DNA of 15,091 nucleotides, from assembly GCA_016191795.1 (NCBI GenBank), contig JACPVK010000161.1, positions 1 through 15,091 on the forward strand, written 5' to 3'. Below are positions 1 to 6,808 of the stretch, in pieces. The notes under the pieces were generated by a model, which was given only the letters and a program-made list of their open reading frames with translations, was not told the DNA's origin and did no database searches. Numbering within the stretch: position 1 is the first letter of the stretch; the number at the start of each line of letters is the position of its first letter. Origin of the DNA: Gammaproteobacteria bacterium (GTDB lineage: Bacteria; Pseudomonadota; Gammaproteobacteria; SZUA-229). The position numbers and the translations under genes were made by a program.

Positions 1-699
1 CTGAAAAAGAAAGGTCCTGGTGTGGTAACAGCAGGTGATATCGCGACCGATCACGATGTTGAAATTGCCAATCCCGAACACGTGATTGCCAATATTACAT
101 CCGGCGCTGAAATCAATATGACATTAAAGGTTTCCAAAGGCCGCGGTTATCAGCCGGCTTCCTTGCGTCGTAATGATGCCTCGATTGAAAGCGCCACCAT
201 TGGTGCGCTGGCTCTGGATGCTTCGTTTAGCCCGATTTCACGCGTGGCTTACACCGTAGAAAGCGCACGTGTTGAACAGCGCACCAATCTGGACAAGCTG
301 ATACTCGATATCGGGACTAACGGCACAGTTGATCCGGAAGAAGCTATTCGCACAGCTGCCACAATTTTACAGCAACAGCTTTCAACGTTTGTGAACCTGC
401 AGGGTGTTGATGAACCCAAGGGCGCCGCAGGCGAAGGCCCGGATGTTGATCCGGTGCTGTTACGTCCGGTTGATGATCTGGAATTAACCGTGCGTTCAGC
501 CAACTGCCTGAAAGCAGAGAATATTTACTACATCGGTGATTTGATTCAGCGCACAGAAGTTGAGCTGCTGAAAACTCCAAATCTCGGTAAGAAGTCGTTA
601 ACAGAAATTAAGGACGTGCTGGCATCTCACGGTTTGTCCCTGGGTGTACGTCTGGAAAACTGGCCACCGGCATCTATCAGAGAAAAACAGGGCAGCTAA
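1..699 (+). CDS. rpoA: RNA polymerase alpha subunit, C-terminal fragment
   Basis: The alpha subunit nucleates assembly of RNA polymerase through its N-terminal domain and contacts UP-element DNA and activators through its C-terminal domain. The reading frame is open from base 1, so the gene is cut by the window edge; about 95 N-terminal residues are missing compared with the usual ~330. Visible are the end of the N-terminal domain (VEQRTNLDKL, DPEEAIRTAATIL), the linker, and a complete C-terminal domain (LLRPVDDLELTVRSANCLKA, then TPNLGKKSLTEIKDVLASHG and RLENWPP), including the RSANCLK DNA-contact segment. It ends with TAA and is followed 48 nt later by rplQ, the standard end of the alpha ribosomal operon. 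The internal ATG/GTG candidates near base 22 are not the real start. Confidence 0.98.
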   Translation: MKKKGPGVVTAGDIATDHDVEIANPEHVIANITSGAEINMTLKVSKGRGYQPASLRRNDASIESATIGALALDASFSPISRVAYTVESARVEQRTNLDKLILDIGTNGTVDPEEAIRTAATILQQQLSTFVNLQGVDEPKGAAGEGPDVDPVLLRPVDDLELTVRSANCLKAENIYYIGDLIQRTEVELLKTPNLGKKSLTEIKDVLASHGLSLGVRLENWPPASIREKQGS

Positions 700-747
700 T
701 CCGGGTTATCGGTTAGCAGCTGTAGATAATTACTAAGGTATACGAAC

Positions 748-1128
748 ATGCGTCATCGTCAAACAGGTCGTCATTTAAACCGTACCAGCAGTCATCGCAA
801 AGCCATGTTTCAAAACATGGTGAACTCACTGCTGCGTCACGAAGTTATCAAAACCACTTTGCCAAAAGCAAAAGATCTGCGCCGTGTTATCGAGCCGCTG
901 ATCACTTTGGCCAAAGAAGACAGCGTTGCCAAACGCCGTTTAGCCTTTGCCCGTATGCGTGACGAAGAAATGGTTGGCAAATTATTTACTGACGTAGCAC
1001 CACGTAACAAGGCGCGTCCCGGTGGTTATGTACGTATTCTCAAGTGCGGTTTCCGTGCAGGTGACACAGCGCCTATGGCGTATGTTGAACTGGTTGAGCG
1101 TAAAGAAGAAGCTGCCAAGCCTGAGTAA
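748..1128 (+). CDS. rplQ: 50S ribosomal protein L17
   Basis: Large-subunit ribosomal protein L17, 126 residues, the usual length for proteobacteria (127 in E. coli). It begins MRHRQTGRHLNRTSSHRKAM, the family's hallmark N-terminus, and contains the conserved LRRVIEPLITLAKEDS and RPGGYVRILK segments, ending in a Lys/Glu-rich tail. The ATG has a taaggt ribosome site a few bases upstream (around 733-738). It lies 48 nt after rpoA in the same direction, as in nearly all proteobacteria, and is closed by a clear terminator, so it is the last gene of the alpha operon here. Confidence 0.98.
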   Translation: MRHRQTGRHLNRTSSHRKAMFQNMVNSLLRHEVIKTTLPKAKDLRRVIEPLITLAKEDSVAKRRLAFARMRDEEMVGKLFTDVAPRNKARPGGYVRILKCGFRAGDTAPMAYVELVERKEEAAKPE

Positions 1129-1146
1129 GTCATTATCAGGTTCAAG

Positions 1147-1176
1147 AAAAAGGCCGGGCATTGCCCGGCTTTTTTG
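1147..1176 (+). terminator. Intrinsic terminator of the rpoA-rplQ operon
   Basis: A perfect 7-bp GC stem, gccgggc (1153-1159) with gcccggc (1163-1169) around a 3-nt loop, is flanked by an A run (1147-1151) and a T run (1170-1175). It sits 18 nt after the rplQ stop, exactly where the alpha operon should end. Confidence 0.92.
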
Positions 1177-1210
1177 CGTTTAGGGGATTGATACAAACAG
1201 ACAACGCAAA

Positions 1211-1513
1211 GTCGCCAGGGCGCGAAGACGCAAAGAAAAGCTTATTGTTGTAAAGAAAGCCTGGGCAAGACTAATAGGGACTGATTTATTTTTTAAAATA
1301 TTGATATGTTTTGAGTTACTGCCAATAGAACTTATCCCTCGTCATCCCCGAATGCTTTTATCGGGAATCTTGCCGATGTTGCACTGAGATTCCCGACAGA
1401 TCCTCGACAGAAGCATTCGAGGATGACGTATTCGGGTATGACAGATGCAAAGTGTATTATTTGACTTAACTGAAGATGTCTTAGCTTTCTTTGCGTCTTC
1501 GCGCCTTGGCGAC
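1211..1513. repeat. Inverted pair of gcgaagacgcaaag repeats (MITE-like layout)
   Basis: A 28-bp unit at 1211-1238 returns in inverted orientation at 1486-1513 with a single mismatch; the core is gcgcgaagacgcaaagaaa. The two arms enclose about 250 bp of AT-rich sequence with a second hairpin inside (1340-1428). The layout resembles a miniature inverted-repeat element, but I see no target duplication and no transposase, and the homology stops at the 28 bp, so two independent insertions of one dispersed repeat are equally possible. The right arm lies inside the uvrA reading frame. Apart from these repeats, the gap 1177-1480 holds no gene that I can support. Confidence 0.8.
1340..1428. repeat. 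Palindromic gtcatccccgaatgc repeat, long bulged hairpin
   Basis: cgtcatccccgaatgctt (1340-1357) pairs with aagcattcgaggatgacg (1411-1428) with one mismatch, and tcgggaatct (1361-1370) pairs perfectly with agattcccga (1387-1396). The right arm carries about 14 unpaired bases between the two blocks. This looks like the widespread family of intergenic gtcattcccg...cgggaat palindromes. Between the ends of rplQ and the convergent uvrA it could also act as a transcription or RNA-decay barrier for uvrA, which has no other obvious terminator. Confidence 0.75.
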
Positions 1514-4369
1514 AAGTCTTTCATTTTTTTCCATGAGATGAGCGTTATGCTTCACCAGGCATTTATTCAAATAATGCCCGGTAAACGATTTCCTGTTAGC
1601 CGCCACTTCTTCCGGCGTACCTTCGGCAATAATCAATCCGCCACCCGATCCACCTTCCGGCCCCAGATCCACAATCCAGTCGGCGGTTTTTATAATGTCG
1701 AGATTGTGCTCAATCACCACGATGGTATTGCCATGATCACGCAGGCGTAACAACACAGTCAGTAATTGCTGCACATCGTGAAAATGCAAACCGGTGGTGG
1801 GTTCGTCGAGTATATAAATCGTACGGCCGGTGTCGCGTTTGGATAATTCTTTTGCAAGTTTTACACGTTGTGCTTCGCCGCCGGATAAGGTTGTTGCGCG
1901 TTGACCTAATGTGATGTAACTCAGGCCAACATCCATCAGTGTTTGTAGTTTGCGGTACAACACCGGCACCGCTTCAAAAAACACCACGGCATCTTCAACT
2001 GTCATGTCGAGAATTTCGGTGATGTTTTTTCCCTTGTAATGTATGTCGAGAGTTTCGCGGTTATAACGTTTGCCTTTGCAAATATCACAAGGTACGTAAA
2101 TGTCGGGCAGAAAATGCATTTCTACTTTAATTACGCCATCACCCTGGCAGGCTTCGCAACGGCCGCCTTTAACATTAAAACTGAATCGGCCGGGATTGTA
2201 GCCGCGTGATCTGGCTTCCTGGGTGGCGGAAAACAGTTCGCGTATTGGTGTGAATAAACCGGTGTAAGTCGCGGGATTGGAGCGTGGTGTGCGACCAATG
2301 GGTGATTGGTCGATATCCACGACCTTGTCGAAATGTTCCAGCCCCTCGCATGACACGTACGCCGATGCCGGTTCGGATGCGCCATTAATTTCCCTGGCGA
2401 GTAATCGGTACAGCGTGTCGTTGACCAGTGTGGATTTGCCCGAGCCGGAAACGCCGGTGACGCAGGTGAACAAACCAACCGGAAATTCAGCATCAATATT
2501 TTGTAAATTATTGCCGGTTGCGCCTATGATTTTTATCACCTTGCCACTATGCGGCGTGCGCACTTTGGGTATGGCAATTTCCAGTTCACCACTGAGATAA
2601 CGGCCGGTGAGTGAATTGGGATTGCTTTTGATTTGTGCAGCCGTGCCCTGCGCAATCACTTCGCCACCGTGCACACCGGCGCCGGGGCCGATGTCGATAA
2701 TATGATCGGCACTGAGTATGGCGTCTTCATCGTGTTCCACCACAATCACGGTGTTGCCGATATCGCGTAAATGATTGAGGGTTTCGATCAGGCGATCGTT
2801 ATCGCGCTGGTGTAAACCAATGGACGGTTCATCGAGTATGTACATCACTCCGACCAGGCCGGCGCCGATCTGGCTGGCCAGACGTATGCGTTGTGCTTCG
2901 CCGCCGGATAAAGTATCGGCACTGCGTTCCAGTGATAAATAATTCAGGCCGACGTTAACCAGAAAACGCAAACGCGCTGCAATTTCATGGACAATTTTTT
3001 CGGCAATCTCGCCGCGTTTGCCGGGCAGTTTGAGTTGTTCAAAAAAGCTCAGGCAGGTGGCAATGGGTAAGGCAGTGATGCCGGTAATGGACTGGTCGGC
3101 CACAAACACATGGCGCGCACCGCGGTTAAGTCGGGTGCCGGCGCAATCCGGGCAGGCTTTATTGGAAAAATATTTTAATAATTCTTCACGTACCGCGCCG
3201 GAATCGGTTTCGTGAAAACGGCGTTGCATGTTTGGAATAACGCCTTCGAAGGGATGATGGCGGGTTTTTTTATGGCCGCGTTCGGTCGGGTATTTAAAAT
3301 CGATTTCTTCTTCACCGCTGCCAAATAAAATTATCTGCTGAATATTTTCCGGTAAATCACACCAGGCGGTTTCCAGATCAAATTGATAATGCTCGGACAG
3401 GCACAGCAGCATACTGTAATACCAGGCATTGCGTTTATCCCAGCCGCGTATCGCGCCGCCGGGTAAACTCACGGCGGGATGGTTGATGACGCGATCGGCA
3501 TCGATAAATTGAATGTGTCCCAGACCGTCACATTTTGGGCAGGCGCCGGTGGGATTGTTAAAGGAAAATAATCGGGGTTCGAGTTCGTTTAAACTGTAGC
3601 CACATTGCGGGCAGGCAAAGTGCGAGGAGAAAACCATTTCCGCACGCGTCGGTTCATCCATGAAAGCAATGCGTGCTACACCATCGGCGAGATTAACGGC
3701 GGTTTCAAACGATTCGGCCAGGCGCAGGGCGATATCGGCGCGCACTTTAAAACGATCAACCACCACATCAATGCTGTGTTTAAAGTTTTTTTCCAGCGTG
3801 GGCACTTCATCCAGTTCGTATACCTGGCCATCGACGCGCACGCGCAGAAAACCCTGGCGCTTGAAATCATCAAACAGGCTCTGGTATTCGCCCTTGCGTT
3901 CGTGCACCACCGGCGCCAGTAACATCAGGCGCGTGTCTTCCGGCAAATTCATTACCTGGTCGACCATTTGCGAAACGGTTTGCGCTTCGAGGGTGATGTT
4001 GTGATCGGGGCAGCAGGGTGTGCCGGCACGGGCAAAAAGCAATCGCAAATAATCATGAATTTCGGTGACGGTGCCCACTGTGGAGCGCGGGTTATGCGAC
4101 GTGGTTTTTTGCTCGATGGAAATCGCCGGTGACAAACCTTCGATGTGGTCGATGTCCGGTTTTTCCATCATCGAGAGAAATTGCCGGGCATAGGCCGACA
4201 GCGATTCCACATAACGGCGCTGGCCTTCGGCAAAGATGGTGTCGAATGCCAGTGAGGATTTACCCGAGCCCGACAGGCCGGTGATGACAATGAGCTTGTC
4301 GCGCGGGATGTCGAGACTGATGTTTTTCAGGTTGTGGGTGCGGGCGCCGCGTATCTGTATGGTGTCCAT
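1481..4369 (-). CDS. uvrA: Excinuclease ABC subunit A
   Basis: UvrA is the damage-sensing ATPase of nucleotide excision repair; it loads UvrB onto lesions. The 962-residue protein shows both ABC modules: Walker A GLSGSGKSS (residues 31-39) and GVSGSGKST (near 640), two LSGGEAQR signatures, Walker B YILDEPSIGLHQRD and YILDEPTTGLHFHD, and the zinc sites CPQC...CPKC and CEAC...CDIC. I start at the ATG at 4369 (MDTIQIRGARTHNLKNI), which matches E. coli; a TTG two codons earlier is unlikely. The family normally ends shortly after a GHYL-type motif. Here about 24 further residues follow (VKHNAHLMEKNERLVAKA then RRRKES), and the last third of them is encoded by a dispersed repeat. The gene is divergent from the MFS gene. 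No LexA-like CTG-N10-CAG box is visible upstream. Confidence 0.98.
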   Translation of the reverse strand: MDTIQIRGARTHNLKNISLDIPRDKLIVITGLSGSGKSSLAFDTIFAEGQRRYVESLSAYARQFLSMMEKPDIDHIEGLSPAISIEQKTTSHNPRSTVGTVTEIHDYLRLLFARAGTPCCPDHNITLEAQTVSQMVDQVMNLPEDTRLMLLAPVVHERKGEYQSLFDDFKRQGFLRVRVDGQVYELDEVPTLEKNFKHSIDVVVDRFKVRADIALRLAESFETAVNLADGVARIAFMDEPTRAEMVFSSHFACPQCGYSLNELEPRLFSFNNPTGACPKCDGLGHIQFIDADRVINHPAVSLPGGAIRGWDKRNAWYYSMLLCLSEHYQFDLETAWCDLPENIQQIILFGSGEEEIDFKYPTERGHKKTRHHPFEGVIPNMQRRFHETDSGAVREELLKYFSNKACPDCAGTRLNRGARHVFVADQSITGITALPIATCLSFFEQLKLPGKRGEIAEKIVHEIAARLRFLVNVGLNYLSLERSADTLSGGEAQRIRLASQIGAGLVGVMYILDEPSIGLHQRDNDRLIETLNHLRDIGNTVIVVEHDEDAILSADHIIDIGPGAGVHGGEVIAQGTAAQIKSNPNSLTGRYLSGELEIAIPKVRTPHSGKVIKIIGATGNNLQNIDAEFPVGLFTCVTGVSGSGKSTLVNDTLYRLLAREINGASEPASAYVSCEGLEHFDKVVDIDQSPIGRTPRSNPATYTGLFTPIRELFSATQEARSRGYNPGRFSFNVKGGRCEACQGDGVIKVEMHFLPDIYVPCDICKGKRYNRETLDIHYKGKNITEILDMTVEDAVVFFEAVPVLYRKLQTLMDVGLSYITLGQRATTLSGGEAQRVKLAKELSKRDTGRTIYILDEPTTGLHFHDVQQLLTVLLRLRDHGNTIVVIEHNLDIIKTADWIVDLGPEGGSGGGLIIAEGTPEEVAANRKSFTGHYLNKCLVKHNAHLMEKNERLVAKARRRKES

Positions 4370-4512
4370 GGTCAACTGTTAACGTTTGGGGATCGAGCAG
4401 CATAAACAAATCCGCGCCGAAAAGGAAAAAGATAATGCAAACATTTCGGGGTGCGCATAGCCCCCCGTGTTTCGGTTAGAATCACGCACTTTATGATCTG
4501 GATAAGCAGCCG
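4370..4512. promoter_or_regulatory. Divergent promoter region of uvrA and the MFS gene
   Basis: Both flanking genes must start transcription in these 143 bp. Toward the MFS gene there is a tagaat hexamer (4477-4482) that could be a -10 box, about 30 nt before the ATG, but I find no convincing -35. Toward uvrA a tatgct (minus strand, near 4400) is a weak -10 candidate. A short inverted element, cgggg...ccccc, lies at 4447-4466. No SOS box is seen. No dispersed repeat is present here, unlike most other gaps in the window. Confidence 0.35.
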
Positions 4513-5904
4513 ATGAGTTTTTTGCGGAGCTGGAGTCAGCAGGAACAGCATGCAGCGCAGGGTCTGGCGTCGATTTATGTGGTGCGCATGATGGGGCTGT
4601 TCATGATTCTGCCGGTGTTCGCGGTGTATGCGCAGGGTCTACCGGATGCCACGCCCCTGCTGACCGGCCTGGCCCTGGGTATGTACGGCCTGACCAACAG
4701 CCTGTTCTCCATACCCTACGGCATGCTGTCGGATCGCTTTGGCCGCAAGCGTCTTATCGCCATTGGTCTGCTGGTTTTCGCGCTGGGCAGTGTGGTGGCG
4801 GCCATGTCCGAGAGTATCTACGGCATTATTCTGGGGCGTGCCCTGCAGGGTGCCGGGGCGGTGGCGTCCGTGCTCATGGCGCTGGCCGCCGATCTGTCCC
4901 GTGAAGAAAATCGCCTGAAAATGATGAGCTTCATCGGCATCAGCATAGGCTTTGCGTTTGCCATTTCCATGGTGCTGGGGCCGATAGTCACGCGTTATGT
5001 CGGCATGTCCGGCCTGTTCTGGTTTATCGCGCTGCTGGCCATACTGGCGCTGGTCATTTTGTATACCCGGGTGCCGGATCCGGCTCTGAGCTTTTTTCAT
5101 CGTGATGCCCAGGTTAATCCCACCGAAGTAAACAAGGTGCTCAGAGACCCGCAGCTGCTGCGGCTGGACTTTGGCGTGTTCACCCTGCATATGGTGCTGA
5201 TGGCGGTGTTTGTCGCCCTGCCACGCATGCTGGAGACCACGGGCTTTCTGGTCGATCATCACTGGCAGCTGTATCTGCCGGTGTTTCTGTTGTCGGTGCC
5301 GCTGATGGTGCCGTTTATTATTCTGGCCGAGAACCGGCGGCGCATGAAGCAGGTGTTTATCGGTGCCATCGTCGGACTGGCGGCGGCGTTGTTGGCATTG
5401 TTGATTTTTGGGCATACAGTGTGGCACGTGGCGCTGGCGCTGGTGATTTTCTTTACCGCGTTTAATTTGCTGGAGGCGAGCCTGCCCTCGCTGATTGCCA
5501 AGATGTCGCCAGCGGATCGCAAGGGCACAGCCATGGGCATGTTCTCCACCAGCCAGTTTATGGGGGCGTTTGCCGGGGGTGCCATGGGTGGCTTCAGTTT
5601 CCAGCACTGGGGTGCAACCGGCGTGTATTGGATGTGTCTGCTGGTCATAGTGGTGTGGCTGTTGCTGGCCAGCACCATGAAGAACCCGCGCTATGTCAGC
5701 ACCTATTTGTTGAACATTGGTAAAATCGACCCGGCCGACTCGGCGGCCATGGTGGCGCGGCTGGTACAGGTGCAGGGCGTGGCCGAGGCTACGGTTGAAG
5801 CGGATGAGGGTATCGCTTATCTTAAAGTCGACCTGCATGCGCTGGATGAAGGTAAACTGCTGCAATATTCAATTAACGAGCAAATAATGAAGACGCCTGA
5901 TTAA
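4513..5904 (+). CDS. MFS transporter, DHA1 type, with C-terminal soluble domain
   Basis: A 463-residue inner-membrane transporter of the major facilitator superfamily, probably a proton-coupled drug or metabolite exporter; the substrate cannot be read from sequence. The N-terminal half shows the motif A loop GMLSDRFGRKR (residues 70-80) between helices 2 and 3 and a motif C-like GFAFAISMVLGP. Helices are evident across about residues 18-390, consistent with 12 spans. About 65 residues follow the last helix: NIGKIDPADSAAMVARLVQV and then GVAEATVEADEGIAYLKVD, which resembles a small ferredoxin-like (HMA-type) fold but lacks a CxxC metal site. Homologues with such a tail occur between uvrA and ssb in Pseudomonas and relatives, and the same order is seen here. 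The start ATG follows a weak ribosome site (aagcag). Confidence 0.9.
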   Translation: MSFLRSWSQQEQHAAQGLASIYVVRMMGLFMILPVFAVYAQGLPDATPLLTGLALGMYGLTNSLFSIPYGMLSDRFGRKRLIAIGLLVFALGSVVAAMSESIYGIILGRALQGAGAVASVLMALAADLSREENRLKMMSFIGISIGFAFAISMVLGPIVTRYVGMSGLFWFIALLAILALVILYTRVPDPALSFFHRDAQVNPTEVNKVLRDPQLLRLDFGVFTLHMVLMAVFVALPRMLETTGFLVDHHWQLYLPVFLLSVPLMVPFIILAENRRRMKQVFIGAIVGLAAALLALLIFGHTVWHVALALVIFFTAFNLLEASLPSLIAKMSPADRKGTAMGMFSTSQFMGAFAGGAMGGFSFQHWGATGVYWMCLLVIVVWLLLASTMKNPRYVSTYLLNIGKIDPADSAAMVARLVQVQGVAEATVEADEGIAYLKVDLHALDEGKLLQYSINEQIMKTPD

Positions 5905-5928
5905 AAGAAGTCTTTCCCCTGCTCGTTT

Positions 5929-5983
5929 CCCTCACCCACCGATGGCTCCGCCAGTGGTGCCCCCTCTCACGGGAGGGGCGAGG
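5929..5983. repeat. ccctctc/gggaggg palindromic intergenic repeat
   Basis: Between the MFS gene and ssb, cccctc (5961-5966) pairs with gagggg (5973-5978), and the outer ccctcacc (5929-5936) can pair with the cgaggg that follows. This resembles the widespread ccctc...cccgggaggggagaggg family of proteobacterial intergenic repeats. Its GC-rich hairpin lies 25-80 nt after the MFS stop and could attenuate read-through, but no T run follows it. Confidence 0.55.
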
Positions 5984-6038
5984 GTAAGGCGGTGTTGCAG
6001 TGCGACATTCACATTAATCGATAACACAGGAAATCACT

Positions 6039-6497
6039 ATGTCACGTGGAATTAACAAGGTTATTCTGGTTGGCCATCTGGGCAAGGATCCGGAAACCAA
6101 ATACATGCCCAGTGGTGGTGCCGTCACCAATGTCACCATTGCTACAAGTGAGAGCTGGAAAGACAAAACCAGCGGAGAAAAACAGGAAAAAACCGAATGG
6201 CACCGCGTGGTGTTTTTCAACAAGCTGGCGGAAATTGCCGGTGAATACCTGAAGAAGGGTTCGCAGGTGTATGTGGAAGGCAGCCTGCGCACGCGCAAAT
6301 GGCAAAACAAGGAAGGTGTGGATCAATACACCACCGAAATTGTTGCCAGTGAAATGCAAATGCTGGGTGGCAAACCCGGTGGTGGCGGTGGAGATTATTC
6401 GCAATCTTCATCCAGCCGATCTTCCGGCCAGCAGTCGGCGCCGCAGGCGCAGCCAGCGGGTATGGATGCGCCGTTTGATGACGATATTCCGTTCTAG
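6039..6497 (+). CDS. ssb: Single-stranded DNA-binding protein
   Basis: Ssb coats single-stranded DNA in replication, recombination and repair, and recruits partner proteins through its C-terminal tip. The 152-residue protein has an N-terminal OB fold (MSRGINKVILVGHLGKDPE, then residues ending near MQMLGGKPG at about 110), a Gly/Ser/Gln-rich disordered linker, and the canonical acidic tip ending DDDIPF. The ATG is preceded by an aggaa ribosome site (about 6029-6033). It follows uvrA and the MFS gene as in Pseudomonas-like genomes. In this group ssb and uvrA are both DNA-repair genes, but no shared SOS box is visible. It is followed by a palindromic repeat and a strong terminator. Confidence 0.98.
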   Translation: MSRGINKVILVGHLGKDPETKYMPSGGAVTNVTIATSESWKDKTSGEKQEKTEWHRVVFFNKLAEIAGEYLKKGSQVYVEGSLRTRKWQNKEGVDQYTTEIVASEMQMLGGKPGGGGGDYSQSSSSRSSGQQSAPQAQPAGMDAPFDDDIPF

Positions 6498-6546
6498 AGA
6501 ATTGCCTGAGCAGGCTGGTTGGATGCGAAGTCAAAGCAAAAGCGAT

Positions 6547-6634
6547 AGTCCGCAAATGCACGCAAATAAACGCAAATAATATAAAAGCTTTTTTTGATTT
6601 TTCATTTGCGTGCATTTGCGTTTATTTGCGGACT
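6547..6634. repeat. Palindromic triple cgcaaat repeat
   Basis: The left arm (6547-6577) holds three cgcaaat units at 10-bp spacing separated by gca and aaa. The right arm (6604-6634) is the inverse, again with three units; outer agtccgcaaat pairs with atttgcggact. The arms enclose 26 bp of AT-rich sequence beginning aatataaaagc. A single arm of the same family, with the same unit spacing and the same xxtataaaa flank, lies at 14675-14712. The 50 nt between the ssb stop and this element hold nothing I recognise. Confidence 0.85.
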
Positions 6635-6684
6635 TATGTTTTGTCTTTTGGCTTTGGACATGATTTGCGAGGAGTCCAGAGTAT

Positions 6685-6724
6685 AAAAACCCGGTGTGGC
6701 TAAAGCTCACCGGGTTTTATTTTG
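6685..6724 (+). terminator. Strong intrinsic terminator after ssb
   Basis: aaaacccggtg (6686-6696) and caccgggtttt (6708-6718) form a perfect 11-bp stem with an 11-nt loop, followed by a T-rich tail (ttttatttt). Because the stem is flanked by A and T runs it could also work on the other strand. It separates ssb from the vWA operon, so that operon needs its own promoter. Confidence 0.88.
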
Positions 6725-6747
6725 CCCAAATTATTTTTTCAAATCAT

Positions 6748-6776
6748 TAACCCCTTTTGGATCGGCCCTGCGTTTA
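6748..6776 (+). promoter_or_regulatory. Candidate ECF-type promoter for the vWA operon
   Basis: taacccc (6748-6754) and cgttta (6771-6776) are separated by 16 nt, the spacing and general form (AAC in the -35, CGT in the -10) common to promoters of ECF sigma factors. It lies between the ssb terminator and the first gene of an operon that encodes an ECF factor, so autoregulation would make sense. This is a pattern match only; no second copy in the window supports it. Confidence 0.35.
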
Positions 6777-6802
6777 AGACCGTACCAACAACACAAAAGG
6801 GG
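6751..6802 (+). promoter_or_regulatory. Inverted repeat that can sequester the vWA gene's ribosome binding site
   Basis: ccccttttg (6751-6759) is a perfect 9-bp inverse of caaaagggg (6794-6802), which contains the ribosome binding site (aaaagggg, 6 nt before the ATG at 6809). Any transcript that includes both arms could hide the site. A transcript begun from the candidate promoter at 6748-6776 would lack the left arm and be freely translated, so the stem would silence only read-through RNA. Confidence 0.5.
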
Positions 6803-6808
6803 ATACCC

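Noticed and set aside
1201..1520. True MITE
   Set aside because: The inverted arms are only 28 bp, no flanking target duplication is seen, and the interior holds another repeat family; kept as an inverted repeat pair only.
1445..1750. 101-codon plus-strand frame at the uvrA 3' end
   Set aside because: It is antisense to conserved UvrA codons, contains repeat sequence, and has no ribosome site or recognisable domain.
4370..4512. LexA (SOS) box for uvrA
   Set aside because: No CTG-N10-CAG pattern is present in the divergent region despite the known SOS control of uvrA in E. coli.
4639..5865. 408-codon open frame on the minus strand within the MFS gene
   Set aside because: It lies fully antisense to a clear transporter, is rich in His/Gln/Arg as expected for the complement of hydrophobic codons in GC-rich DNA, and shows no known motif.
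6547..6634. CRISPR-like reading of the cgcaaat units
   Set aside because: Units are 7 bp with 3-bp spacers and the second half is inverted; there are no long unique spacers or cas genes.
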